A stretch of DNA of 40,505 nt from DAXETY01 sp051155755. GTDB lineage: Bacteria; Desulfobacterota; Desulfobacteria; Desulfobacterales; SG8-13. The stretch covers positions 1 through 40,505 of the forward strand of contig DAXETY010000068.1 of assembly GCA_051155755.1 (NCBI GenBank). The letters run 5' to 3'. A program made the position numbers and the translations under genes. Each line of letters starts with the position of its first letter. The stretch's first letter is position 1. Shown here one piece after another: positions 32,056 through 39,866 of the stretch. The notes under the pieces are model-generated. The model made no database searches. It saw nothing but the letters and a program-made list of their open reading frames with translations, and was not told where the DNA came from.

Positions 32056-32996
32056 ACCACCGAAACCTACGGGAAAAACTATCGGCCTATATCGACGGGG
32101 AAGTCGCCGATTCGGAAAAGGAGGCCATCGAGCGGCACCTGCAGGTATGCGATGCCTGTCGCGCAGCGCTCGATGCCCTGCAACACACCGTCCGACAGGT
32201 AAAAGCTCTGGAAGAGCAAACGCCGCCCGACGGGCTGACGCGGCGGATTATGGATCGCGTGCGCGCCGAGGCGGCCGACAGGGGTCAGCCCTTCTGGCAC
32301 AGGCTGTTTTACCCCCTGCACATCAAGCTGCCCATCGAGGCTGTAGCCATGGTGTTTCTGGTGGTGATGGGGGCCTACCTCTATCGGCAAATGCCGGACG
32401 ATCCCCGCCTGGCTCAAATGCCTTCAGCCGTTGAACAGAAATTCGAGACACCTTCGATGGCCGATGCCGAGGGCGAAAGCCGCCGCACGGGCATCGCGGA
32501 AGAGCGCCGCTCCGGTGCCGAACACCCGGCGGCCGAATATCGTGCGGTAAAACCGGCGCCGGCCCTTCCGGAGCAAAAAGCGCAGGAACCTCCGGCCGGC
32601 CGGCCGGCAGAGTCCTCTCCATCGTTTGCCGTCGATGAATCGGGACCGCAGCGCAGCGCCGCAGCACGGAGCGCACCATCGGAATCGACCGTCTTGAAGA
32701 AGGACTTGGATGCGGACCTACCTCCTTTGCAGATGACTCTTGAAGTCGGTGATCCGGGCTCGGCGGCCGTTGCGGTCGAAAAACACCTGAAAAAAGCCGG
32801 CGGAAAACTGCTTCACACCGAAACGCAGTCCGGTGACACCATTTTGACTGTCAGCATTCCATACGCCGGCCTGGATTCATTTCGCACCCGTCTCGCCGAA
32901 CTCGGCCGGGTGCGTGAAAAAGAGGCCGCGCTTGCCGAAAACCGGACCGAATCCGTCCTGCGCATCACCCTCACTGCCCAACCTTTCAGCGAGTAA
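32052..32996 (+). CDS. Zinc-finger (zf-HC2) anti-sigma factor with periplasmic C-terminal domain
   Basis: This 314-residue membrane protein has a cytoplasmic ZAS domain with H-x3-C-x2-C (HLQVCDAC, about residues 36-43). One transmembrane helix lies at about 97-118 (PIEAVAMVFLVVMGAYLY), then a Pro/Ala/Glu-rich periplasmic linker, and a folded C-terminal domain at about 228-314 (MTLEVGDPGSAAVAVEKHLK ... LRITLTAQPF). The last region resembles DUF4349/DUF2275-type sensor domains with a ferredoxin-like repeat; the exact family is uncertain. It should hold the ECF sigma factor inactive until an envelope signal is received. The 161-bp AT-rich gap after it may hold a separate promoter for the VIT/VWA gene. 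Confidence 0.9.
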   Translation: MNHRNLREKLSAYIDGEVADSEKEAIERHLQVCDACRAALDALQHTVRQVKALEEQTPPDGLTRRIMDRVRAEAADRGQPFWHRLFYPLHIKLPIEAVAMVFLVVMGAYLYRQMPDDPRLAQMPSAVEQKFETPSMADAEGESRRTGIAEERRSGAEHPAAEYRAVKPAPALPEQKAQEPPAGRPAESSPSFAVDESGPQRSAAARSAPSESTVLKKDLDADLPPLQMTLEVGDPGSAAVAVEKHLKKAGGKLLHTETQSGDTILTVSIPYAGLDSFRTRLAELGRVREKEAALAENRTESVLRITLTAQPFSE

Positions 32997-33157
32997 CCGC
33001 ATTTTTTTTGCTGGATTGCCAACAAGTATCAGAAATCATTTTAATTTTATTATTTGGCGTCGGTTTTTGCGGCAGAAGTTAAATTTTGCGGGAACTTTTG
33101 GGGAACTCCGGCTGTCTAAGCTTCCAAAGGGTTCAATCTCAGCGAAAGGAGTTTCTC

Positions 33158-35476
33158 ATGAAATCGATGCTGACTGTACTTCTTCTCTTGATGTGGACCG
33201 GCAGCGGTGCGCTGGCATTTGCCCCGCCGGAGCCTGAAGATCGAACACTTTCTCCCTATTTCTTTGTCCAGAGCGACGATCCGCAAACCGATCGCCTGCC
33301 GCTGGAATCCACCGCGGCGCAGGTGGACATCGCCGGAGTCATCGCCGATGTGCGCATTACCCAGGTTTACAAGAACGATGGCTCGCGGCCCATCGAGGCG
33401 ATTTATGTGTTTCCCGCCTCCAGCCGTGCTGCCGTGTACGGTATGAAAATGACCGTCGGCGAGCGGACCATCGTGGCCGGAATTCGCCGTCGCGATGAAG
33501 CCCGCCAGCAGTACGAGCAAGCCCGGCAGGCGGGCCAGAGTGCCTCCCTGTTGGAGCAGCAGCGGCCGAACGTGTTTCAGATGAACGTGGCCAACATTCT
33601 GCCCGGCGATCGGCTCACGGTCGAACTGCAGTACACCGAACTGCTGGTTCCCACCGACCGGATCTACGAGTTTGTCTATCCAACCGTCGTCGGCCCCCGT
33701 TACTCCAACCAGCCCGAAGCGACCGCGGCCGCCTCGGAGCGCTGGGTGGCCAATCCTTATTTCCATGAAGGCCGGCCGCCGTCCTACGACTTTGACATTC
33801 AGGTCGATATCCGGGCCGGATTGCCCATCGGCCGGATCACCTGTACTTCCCACCCGGTGGACATCGGGTATTCGGGAAAAAACGAAGCCAGGGTGACGCT
33901 CGATCCTGCAGCCGCCAAAAGCGGCAACCGCGATTTTGTGCTGCGCTACCGCCTGGCCGGGAACCGGATCGAATCCGGACTGCTGCTGTATGCGGGTGAA
34001 AAAGAGAATTTCTTTCTGCTCATGCTGCAACCACCCCTGCGGGTGGATGCCGAGCAGATACCCGGCCGCGAATACATTTTTATCGTGGACGTGTCGGGCT
34101 CCATGAACGGGTTTCCGCTGGAAATCTCCAAAAAACTGCTGACCGACCTCATCGGCGGTCTGAAGCCCTCGGATCGTTTCAACGTGCTGCTGTTCGCCGG
34201 CGGATCGAGCCTGCTGTCCGAACGCTCCTTGCCGGCCACTGCGGATCACATTGCCCGGGCGCAGCAATTCATCACCCGTCAGCGTGGCGGTGGCGGTACC
34301 GAGCTGTTGCCGGCCCTGGAACGGGCCCTGGCGCTGCCGCCCGCCGAAGGTGTCTCACGCAGTGTGGTAATCGCCACCGACGGATATGTCACGGTGGAGG
34401 AGCAGGCCTTTGATCTGGTCCGAAATCGGCTCGGAGAGGCCAACCTGTTCGCGTTCGGTATCGGCTCCAGCGTCAATCGCCACCTTGTCGAAGGCCTGGC
34501 GAGGGTGGGCATGGGAGAACCGTTTGTGATCACAAAACCCCAAGAGGCTCCGGCAAAGGCCGACGCCTTCCGACGCATGGTCCAATCTCCGGTGCTGACC
34601 GGTATTGAAATGGAAATCGAAGGACTGGATGCCTACGACGTAGAACCGCCGTCCATCGGCGACGTATTTGCCGATCGACCGGTGCTGGTGTTCGGCAAAT
34701 GGCGCGGCAAACCGCAGGGGTTCATCACCATGAGCGGAGTCGCCGGAGACCGCGCTTATCGGGAAACGATCTCAGTGGCTTCGGCCACACCGGCCAAAGC
34801 CAACGAAGCACTGCGCTATCTCTGGGCCCGCCATCGAATCCAGTTGCTGGACGACTACAACCGTTTGCGGGCCGACGACGGCCGCATCGAAGAGGTCACT
34901 CAGCTGGGTCTGACCTATAATTTGCTTACCCGCTATACCTCCTTTGTGGCGGTGGACTCCCGGGTGCGCAACACCAACGGACAACCCGAGTCGGTCACCC
35001 AGCCCCTGCCGCTGCCCGAAGGCGTTTCCGATCTCGCCGTCAGCGGTGAGGCGGTGCGCACCCTGGCAGCCCCACTGCCGCAACGTTCCGGGGGATTCGT
35101 TTCCGATTCGAGGGAAAAATCGGCCCGGGAGGCCATCTCGGACCTGGAAAGACCGGAAACGGCCGGGCAAACCGTCATTCACTTGGAACGGGTCAGCGTA
35201 GAAGGGGCCATGACGGAAGAGACGGTCCGCAAAGTCCTGCAAAAGCAAATGGAATCGCTGCGGGAATGTCGGCAGAAATCAAGTTTCGTCGGCAGCCTGG
35301 AAATCACGTTGAGTGCGGCCGCCGACGGCCGGGTCACCAGGGTGGTGCTGGTATCCAACCCCTCCGGCGATGTCTTTTTATCGCGCTGTCTGAGGCAACG
35401 GATGTCAAGGCTGAAGTTCCCGGCTTCGGCGGACGGCGGCGGGTCGACCGTCACTGTGGTGCTGCGGTTTTCCTGA
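33158..35476 (+). CDS. Exported VIT and von Willebrand factor A domain protein with AgmX-like C-terminus
   Basis: This 772-residue protein has a signal peptide (MKSMLTVLLLLMWTGSGALA). A VIT domain follows at about 40-165 (STAAQVDIAGVIADVRITQV, EAIYVFPASSRAAVYGMKM, RRDEARQQYEQARQAG). A VWA domain at about 302-480 has an intact MIDAS: DVSGSMN, the Thr of GGGGTEL and the Asp of ATDGY. A C-terminal 85-residue domain (GSLEITLSAAADGRVTRVVL, SRCLRQRMSRLKFPASA) matches the AgmX/PglI pattern. ATG 33158 has AAAGGAG 7 nt upstream. Metal-dependent protein binding in the periplasm or at the surface is inferred. No LPXTG or PEP-CTERM signal is seen, so it is not a typical sortase target. Confidence 0.92.
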   Translation: MKSMLTVLLLLMWTGSGALAFAPPEPEDRTLSPYFFVQSDDPQTDRLPLESTAAQVDIAGVIADVRITQVYKNDGSRPIEAIYVFPASSRAAVYGMKMTVGERTIVAGIRRRDEARQQYEQARQAGQSASLLEQQRPNVFQMNVANILPGDRLTVELQYTELLVPTDRIYEFVYPTVVGPRYSNQPEATAAASERWVANPYFHEGRPPSYDFDIQVDIRAGLPIGRITCTSHPVDIGYSGKNEARVTLDPAAAKSGNRDFVLRYRLAGNRIESGLLLYAGEKENFFLLMLQPPLRVDAEQIPGREYIFIVDVSGSMNGFPLEISKKLLTDLIGGLKPSDRFNVLLFAGGSSLLSERSLPATADHIARAQQFITRQRGGGGTELLPALERALALPPAEGVSRSVVIATDGYVTVEEQAFDLVRNRLGEANLFAFGIGSSVNRHLVEGLARVGMGEPFVITKPQEAPAKADAFRRMVQSPVLTGIEMEIEGLDAYDVEPPSIGDVFADRPVLVFGKWRGKPQGFITMSGVAGDRAYRETISVASATPAKANEALRYLWARHRIQLLDDYNRLRADDGRIEEVTQLGLTYNLLTRYTSFVAVDSRVRNTNGQPESVTQPLPLPEGVSDLAVSGEAVRTLAAPLPQRSGGFVSDSREKSAREAISDLERPETAGQTVIHLERVSVEGAMTEETVRKVLQKQMESLRECRQKSSFVGSLEITLSAAADGRVTRVVLVSNPSGDVFLSRCLRQRMSRLKFPASADGGGSTVTVVLRFS

Positions 35477-35523
35477 CGTAAGACTGCGCGCCCCATTCGG
35501 GGCCGCTGCCGTCCACCGGATGC

Positions 35524-35568
35524 AAGGCCGCCTGTCCGTTGCCGATCGATGCCACGGCAGGCGGCCTT
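35524..35568 (+). terminator. Intrinsic terminator after the VIT/VWA gene
   Basis: AAGGCCGCCTG (35524-35534) pairs with CAGGCGGCCTT (35558-35568). CCGT/ACGG (35536-35539/35554-35557) extends the stem after a one-base bulge, giving about 15 bp. Only three T end the right arm. Confidence 0.75.
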
Positions 35569-35590
35569 TCCGCATCGATTTACATCGACT

Positions 35591-35619
35591 TTGACAGCGA
35601 TTCGGTTTCGGAGTATAGA
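35591..35619 (+). promoter_or_regulatory. Sigma-70 promoter for the degenerate-zincin gene
   Basis: TTGACA (35591-35596, perfect -35) stands 17 bp before TATAGA (35614-35619, 4 of 6). It is the best sigma-70 promoter in the window. It starts just after the terminator of the VIT/VWA gene and would give a leader of about 210 nt before ATG 35837; that leader shows no ORF or motif I can name. Confidence 0.65.
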
Positions 35620-35836
35620 TAAAATTGAAAGGCGCCGACCTCCAGACCATTCGTCGCATGGAATTGCATTCGAAAGCCGCCTCGGGCCCCTTCCCAAGAT
35701 CTGAATCCTGCCGCCGCCCGGGGAAACACACTGGATTATGGAACACTGCCGGATCGGCCCTCCTATGGCTCGACCGACCGGTATTGATGTGATCTGCCGG
35801 CCCGCGACCCCACCCCCCAACAACAGGAGGCGTCAG

Positions 35837-36538
35837 ATGGATTCCCAAATTGGGCGTTTCAAACACTGTGATCCACGGTTTCAGCCCTTGTTGGACAATG
35901 TGCTGGCCAGGGTGCCGCCGGAGGTCAAACACTCCGTTCTCGAAGACAAAGGGCTTCAGATCGTTGCCGATACCGCCTTCAGCCGTTGCTGCGCCCTCCA
36001 GTTCACCTTCGAAACTCCGATATCCCGTCTGATTTATTTGAATCCCCGGCTGCTGCAGGAGGCCGATTACCGCCAAATTTACATGCTGTTGCGGGAAATC
36101 GCCCAGCACGTGCTCGGCGAGCAGCTGGACGACAGCGCCGCCGACCAGCAGCTAATCGCCTGGGGATTCGAGGCCGAAGTCAACGCCATGCGGTTCGACC
36201 GGGCGGTGGCCGACTCGAAAGGATTTCGAACCGGATACGAGTGGGCCCGACGGCAAAGCCGTCAATACCTGTTGCAGCATTTCGGGATTTATTTCGATGA
36301 CTGGAACAACCGGGGGTTGGGCTGGGGAAGACTGCCGGCCGTCGAGGATCTGCGGATCCGCGGCGAATCGCGCACGGCAGTGGAAGAGCTGGATCAGGAC
36401 GTCGCCGGTGCCGAAGCAGCCGGTATTTCATCCCGGGATGCGGTGCTGGCCGGAATCATGACCGCGGTCAAGGAAATTCGGTTCCAGGAGTTCGAAGGCG
36501 ATACGGTCTGCCGCATGAACCGGCAAAGCTCTTTCTAG
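35837..36538 (+). CDS. Unknown protein resembling a zincin without its zinc motif
   Basis: This 233-residue cytoplasmic protein has no signal or transmembrane segment. The stretch SRLIYLNPRLL (63-73), IYMLLREIAQHVLGE (81-95) and WGFEAEVNAMRFDRA (109-123) has the order and spacing of ImmA/IrrE-like or related gluzincins, which carry HExxH and then a Glu ligand. Here the expected HExxH reads REIAQ, so two zinc-binding His are missing while the downstream Glu/Glu remain. This is pattern reading by eye, not a profile hit. ATG 35837 has AGGAGG upstream. The stop shares the tetranucleotide CTAG with the stop of the convergent ATPase gene. Confidence 0.75.
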   Translation: MDSQIGRFKHCDPRFQPLLDNVLARVPPEVKHSVLEDKGLQIVADTAFSRCCALQFTFETPISRLIYLNPRLLQEADYRQIYMLLREIAQHVLGEQLDDSAADQQLIAWGFEAEVNAMRFDRAVADSKGFRTGYEWARRQSRQYLLQHFGIYFDDWNNRGLGWGRLPAVEDLRIRGESRTAVEELDQDVAGAEAAGISSRDAVLAGIMTAVKEIRFQEFEGDTVCRMNRQSSF

Positions 36539-37329
36539 TTCGTCGGTTCTGCTTTTGGCCGGTTGCCGGTCAGAAATTCTCTGTAGATCCGGTAATGGTC
36601 GGTTTCTTCGTAGGATCGGGCGCAAATCGGGACATCGTCAAAACTGTAGATCTTCGCCCCGGGGCAGGCCAGAATAATCGGAGAGTGGGTGGCAATGATG
36701 AACTGCGCTTTTCCGGTGGTTCCGACCGCCGTCAGAATCTCCAGAAACGCCAGTTGGCTTTTGGGAGACAGCGCCGTTTCCGGCTCGTCCAGAAAGTAGA
36801 TTCCTTTTCGCTGGTAGCGGGATCGGAAATAGGACAGGATCGACTGACCGTGAGATTGGGTCAGCAGCGACCGGCCGCCGAAGTAGTCCAGCTGCCGGGG
36901 GTCGGTGACGGCCCATTTTTCCAGGCTGCGGGCAAAATCCTGGAAACCCGAAGAGCCGAAAAACGAGCCGGGCACCCGGCCGTCCACCCATTCCACGGTC
37001 ACGTAGCGCCAGAAAGCGTCTTCGTAGGGGTTGCCTTCCACACGTTGTACCATTGGGTTGCGCCAGATGTGGATGCCGCATCTCCGGGCGATGGCTTCCA
37101 GCAGGGTCGACTTGCCGGTGCCGTTTTCGCCGACGAAAATGGTCACCGGACTTTCAAAGCCAATCGAATCGGTCTGCCGGAAAATTTCCAGGTTAAAAGG
37201 ATAGCGATCCCAAACCGGGTATCGGTCGCAATGAAAGACAAGTTTTTTAACGTGCACCACACGGCTCTCTTTCTCCGGCCCGAAATCGGAGATGCCGGCA
37301 TCGTTGGCGCAGATTCGGCTTTTTTCCAA
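36535..37329 (-). CDS. ABC-like AAA ATPase, COG3910-type
   Basis: This 264-residue stand-alone P-loop ATPase carries Walker A VGENGTGKSTLLEAIA at about 66-81, an ABC-type signature-like LTQSHGQSILSYF at about 160-172 and Walker B GIYFLDEPETALSP at about 180-193. The H-loop is FIIATHSPIILACPGAKI. No membrane segment or nuclease (TOPRIM) domain is present, so it is the short predicted-ATPase class (COG3910) rather than OLD. Its role is unknown; members occur near toxin-antitoxin and repair genes but also alone. A TTG at 37329 has AAGG 6 nt upstream and was chosen. It is convergent with the degenerate-zincin gene and divergent from nrdJ. Confidence 0.88.
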   Translation of the reverse strand: MEKSRICANDAGISDFGPEKESRVVHVKKLVFHCDRYPVWDRYPFNLEIFRQTDSIGFESPVTIFVGENGTGKSTLLEAIARRCGIHIWRNPMVQRVEGNPYEDAFWRYVTVEWVDGRVPGSFFGSSGFQDFARSLEKWAVTDPRQLDYFGGRSLLTQSHGQSILSYFRSRYQRKGIYFLDEPETALSPKSQLAFLEILTAVGTTGKAQFIIATHSPIILACPGAKIYSFDDVPICARSYEETDHYRIYREFLTGNRPKAEPTN

Positions 37330-37575
37330 TTTTTGCCTTGAAATCCGCCCAAACTCTCCGTAAGAATGTTTTTACAGGGTCACTGGGCCGGTGGTCGTAA
37401 GAGATTTTAATTTGCATCTTGCGGTTTCTGGGTATTGTTTCGAATTGCTCGCATACTCGGTTTCTCGAGGGAGCTGTTCAATCTTTTTCCAAACCGTCGG
37501 CCGGTGACCCTTTTCATTTGCCGGCGGCCGGTGCATCCCGTTCGCCGTTTCCAATCGCTGACGGAAACCAAGTCT

Positions 37576-39234
37576 ATGCAGGATATATCCCTGACGCCCC
37601 TGGCACAAGAGGTTCTTGAAAAAAGGTATCTGGCGCGCAACTACCGCGGAGAGCTGCTCGAGTCGCCGGCGGATCTTTTCCGACGGGTGGCGCGCGCGGT
37701 GGCTGAAGCCGACCGACTCTTCGAAGCCAACGCCAACGTGCGGCGCACGGCGGCGGCTTTCGAAGAGGCCATCGCCTCGCTGTCGTTTATTCCCAACTCG
37801 CCGTGCCTGATGAACGCCGGAAGACCGGCGGGCCAGCTGGCGGCTTGTTTCGTGCTGCCGATAGAAGACAATCTGGAATCGATTTTTCAAACCTTGAAGG
37901 ACACCGCCTTGATCCACCAGACCGGCGGCGGGACCGGTTTTTCCTTCAGCCGCATTCGACCTCACGGCGACAGCATTTTTCCGGCCTTCGGTGTGGCTGG
38001 CGGGCCGCTTTCGTTCATTCAGCTGTTTGATACGGCCACCTACCTGATCGATCGACACCGCGTCAGGCCCGGCGCGAACATGGGCGTGCTGCACGTCAGC
38101 CACCCCGACGCCGAAGCCTTTATCACCGCCAAAGAAAAGCCCGGCCGGCTCTCCAATTTCAACCTTTCGGTGGCGGTGGACGATCGCTTCGTGGAATGCC
38201 TGAAGCGCGGTGACGATTATCCCCTGGTGCATCCACGGACCGGGGTCGAAATCGGTCGCAGACCGGCGGACAAAATGCTGGATCTGATTGCCCAATCGGC
38301 CTGGAGTTGCGGCGACCCCGGGCTGATTTTCATCGATCGCATCAATCAGGCCAACCCCACCCCCGGCATGGGGCGCCTGGAGGCCACCAATCCCTGCGGA
38401 GAACAACCGCTGCTGCCTTACGAGTCCTGCGTTCTGGGTTCCATTAACCTGACCCGCGTGCTGGATGGGAAACGGATTCGTTTTGAAAGAATCGATGCCC
38501 TGACCCGGCTGGCGGTTCACTTTCTGGACAACGTGGTGGAAATCAACCGCTATCCCCTGCGTCAGGTCGAAGAATGGAGCCGCACCAATCGCAAGATCGG
38601 ATTGGGTGTCATGGGTTTTGCCGACCTTCTGATCTTGATGGGGATTTCCTACCAGAGCCAAAAGGCCATCGAGGTGGCCGAGGCGATCATGTCACGCATT
38701 CAGCACTGCGCCCGGGAAGCTTCGGCGGAACTGGCCGAACGGCGGGGCAATTTCCCTTCATTCGATCATAGCATTTTCCCGGGGAAAGGCGTCCGCAAAC
38801 GGCGCAACGCAACGCTGACCACCATCGCACCCACGGGCACCATCAGCCTGATCGCCGGTGTGAGCAGCGGCATCGAGCCGGTTTTTGCCTTCAAGGCCAA
38901 ACGTCGCATCGTAGACACCGTTTATGACGACGTTCATCCAATCTATGCGCGCTATCACCGGGAAGGCAAGCCGATTTCTTCCGAAATTTTCCAGACGGCC
39001 TGGGACGTCGATCCCGAATGGCACATCCGGATCCAGGCCGCCTTCCAGAAATACACCGACAATGCGGTGTCCAAAACCATCAATGTTCCGTCTTCGGCCG
39101 GCCGGTCGGACATCCGCAGCCTGTTTCTGAAGGCCCACGAAACCAGTGTGAAAGGCATCACGGTCTATCGCGACCAATCCAGGGAAGATCAGATTTTACA
39201 GGCCTGCTCCATTAAAAACGAAGAATGCAGTTGA
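37576..39234 (+). CDS. nrdJ: Adenosylcobalamin-dependent (class II) ribonucleotide reductase, short form
   Basis: This 552-residue enzyme reduces ribonucleotides to deoxyribonucleotides using a radical from B12. The core motifs are present. SPCLMNAG (about 75-82) holds the first Cys of the redox pair. NPCGEQPL (about 273-280) holds the thiyl-radical Cys, Asn and Glu. ESCVLGSINL holds the second pair Cys. TIAPTGTISLIAG is the phosphate-binding loop. There is no ATP-cone at the N-terminus, and the C-terminus is short, ending with two Cys (QACSIKNEECS), perhaps the mobile redox pair. ATG 37576 was chosen because the family begins there. No cobalamin riboswitch or NrdR box is seen in the 246-bp upstream gap. 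Confidence 0.94.
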   Translation: MQDISLTPLAQEVLEKRYLARNYRGELLESPADLFRRVARAVAEADRLFEANANVRRTAAAFEEAIASLSFIPNSPCLMNAGRPAGQLAACFVLPIEDNLESIFQTLKDTALIHQTGGGTGFSFSRIRPHGDSIFPAFGVAGGPLSFIQLFDTATYLIDRHRVRPGANMGVLHVSHPDAEAFITAKEKPGRLSNFNLSVAVDDRFVECLKRGDDYPLVHPRTGVEIGRRPADKMLDLIAQSAWSCGDPGLIFIDRINQANPTPGMGRLEATNPCGEQPLLPYESCVLGSINLTRVLDGKRIRFERIDALTRLAVHFLDNVVEINRYPLRQVEEWSRTNRKIGLGVMGFADLLILMGISYQSQKAIEVAEAIMSRIQHCAREASAELAERRGNFPSFDHSIFPGKGVRKRRNATLTTIAPTGTISLIAGVSSGIEPVFAFKAKRRIVDTVYDDVHPIYARYHREGKPISSEIFQTAWDVDPEWHIRIQAAFQKYTDNAVSKTINVPSSAGRSDIRSLFLKAHETSVKGITVYRDQSREDQILQACSIKNEECS

Positions 39235-39302
39235 TCCGAATCTGTGACAAATGACGGATTCATAATCGGTCGAACGCCCCAAAAATTCGGTAAGGAAGAA
39301 AC

Positions 39303-39848
39303 ATGATGACAAAGGGTCTGAGAGATTCATGTGGCCTGCGGCTCGCGCTGGTGCTGTTGGTAGTGTTGCTGCTGCCCGTCGCCGCCGCGGGCCAGTCGGA
39401 ATGGGTCACCGGCAATGCCACCCCGCAGGAGATTTACGAAAAGGTAACGGAGGCGGCTCAATTTCTGGCCGAAAAAGGCGAGCCGGGCTTGAAGGAATTC
39501 GAACAGGCCGGGGGCCGGTTCGCCTGGAAGAACACCTATGTGTTCGTCACCCAGTGCGAGGAGTTTTTCTGCCTGCCGAACGCCAAAAGCAGGGAAATCG
39601 GAATGCAGTTTTCCAAGGCCAAATGCCACCTGACCGGAAAACTTTTTATTTTGTACCTGTGCGGGGAGGTACAGGGCAAACCTGCAGGGGCCTGGACTGA
39701 ATTCTGGTGGCCCAGGCAGGGTTTCGACCAGCCCCAGCGAAAAGTCGCTTTCATGAAGCCGGTGCCCAACATGAACTATCAAGTCGTGGCCGATACATTT
39801 GACGACAGCTCTTCCCTGGAAGAATTAAACCGGATATCGGCCCCCTGA
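39303..39848 (+). CDS. Exported single-cache-domain protein
   Basis: This 181-residue protein has a signal peptide (hydrophobic 12-27, cut near AAAGQ). One sCache-like domain follows, with the family pattern YEKVTEAAQFLAEKGEPGLK (about 46-65), GGRFAWKNTYVFVTQCEEFF (about 70-89) and FILYLCGEVQGKPAGAWTEF (about 116-135). There is no transmitter domain, so it is a soluble periplasmic small-molecule-binding protein, not a receptor. Four Cys (two in the CEEFFC segment) may form disulfides or bind a ligand. AAGGAAG lies upstream of ATG 39303. It follows nrdJ by 68 bp; the two need not be functionally linked. Confidence 0.88.
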   Translation: MMTKGLRDSCGLRLALVLLVVLLLPVAAAGQSEWVTGNATPQEIYEKVTEAAQFLAEKGEPGLKEFEQAGGRFAWKNTYVFVTQCEEFFCLPNAKSREIGMQFSKAKCHLTGKLFILYLCGEVQGKPAGAWTEFWWPRQGFDQPQRKVAFMKPVPNMNYQVVADTFDDSSSLEELNRISAP

Positions 39849-39866
39849 ACCCGCATTCGGCCTCGA

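Noticed and set aside
33055..33070. Sigma-54-like site TTGGCGT...TTTTTGC before the VIT/VWA gene
   Set aside because: The GG to GC spacing is 11 and not the required 10, and the gene follows an ECF sigma pair.
37330..37575. Cobalamin riboswitch or NrdR box before the B12-dependent ribonucleotide reductase
   Set aside because: Looked for because of the enzyme's cofactor. No B12-box-like or NrdR-box-like (ACACWATATATWGTGT) sequence is visible.
37372..38661. Open frame of about 429 codons on the minus strand opposite nrdJ
   Set aside because: Shadow of nrdJ, with no domain pattern or ribosome-binding site.
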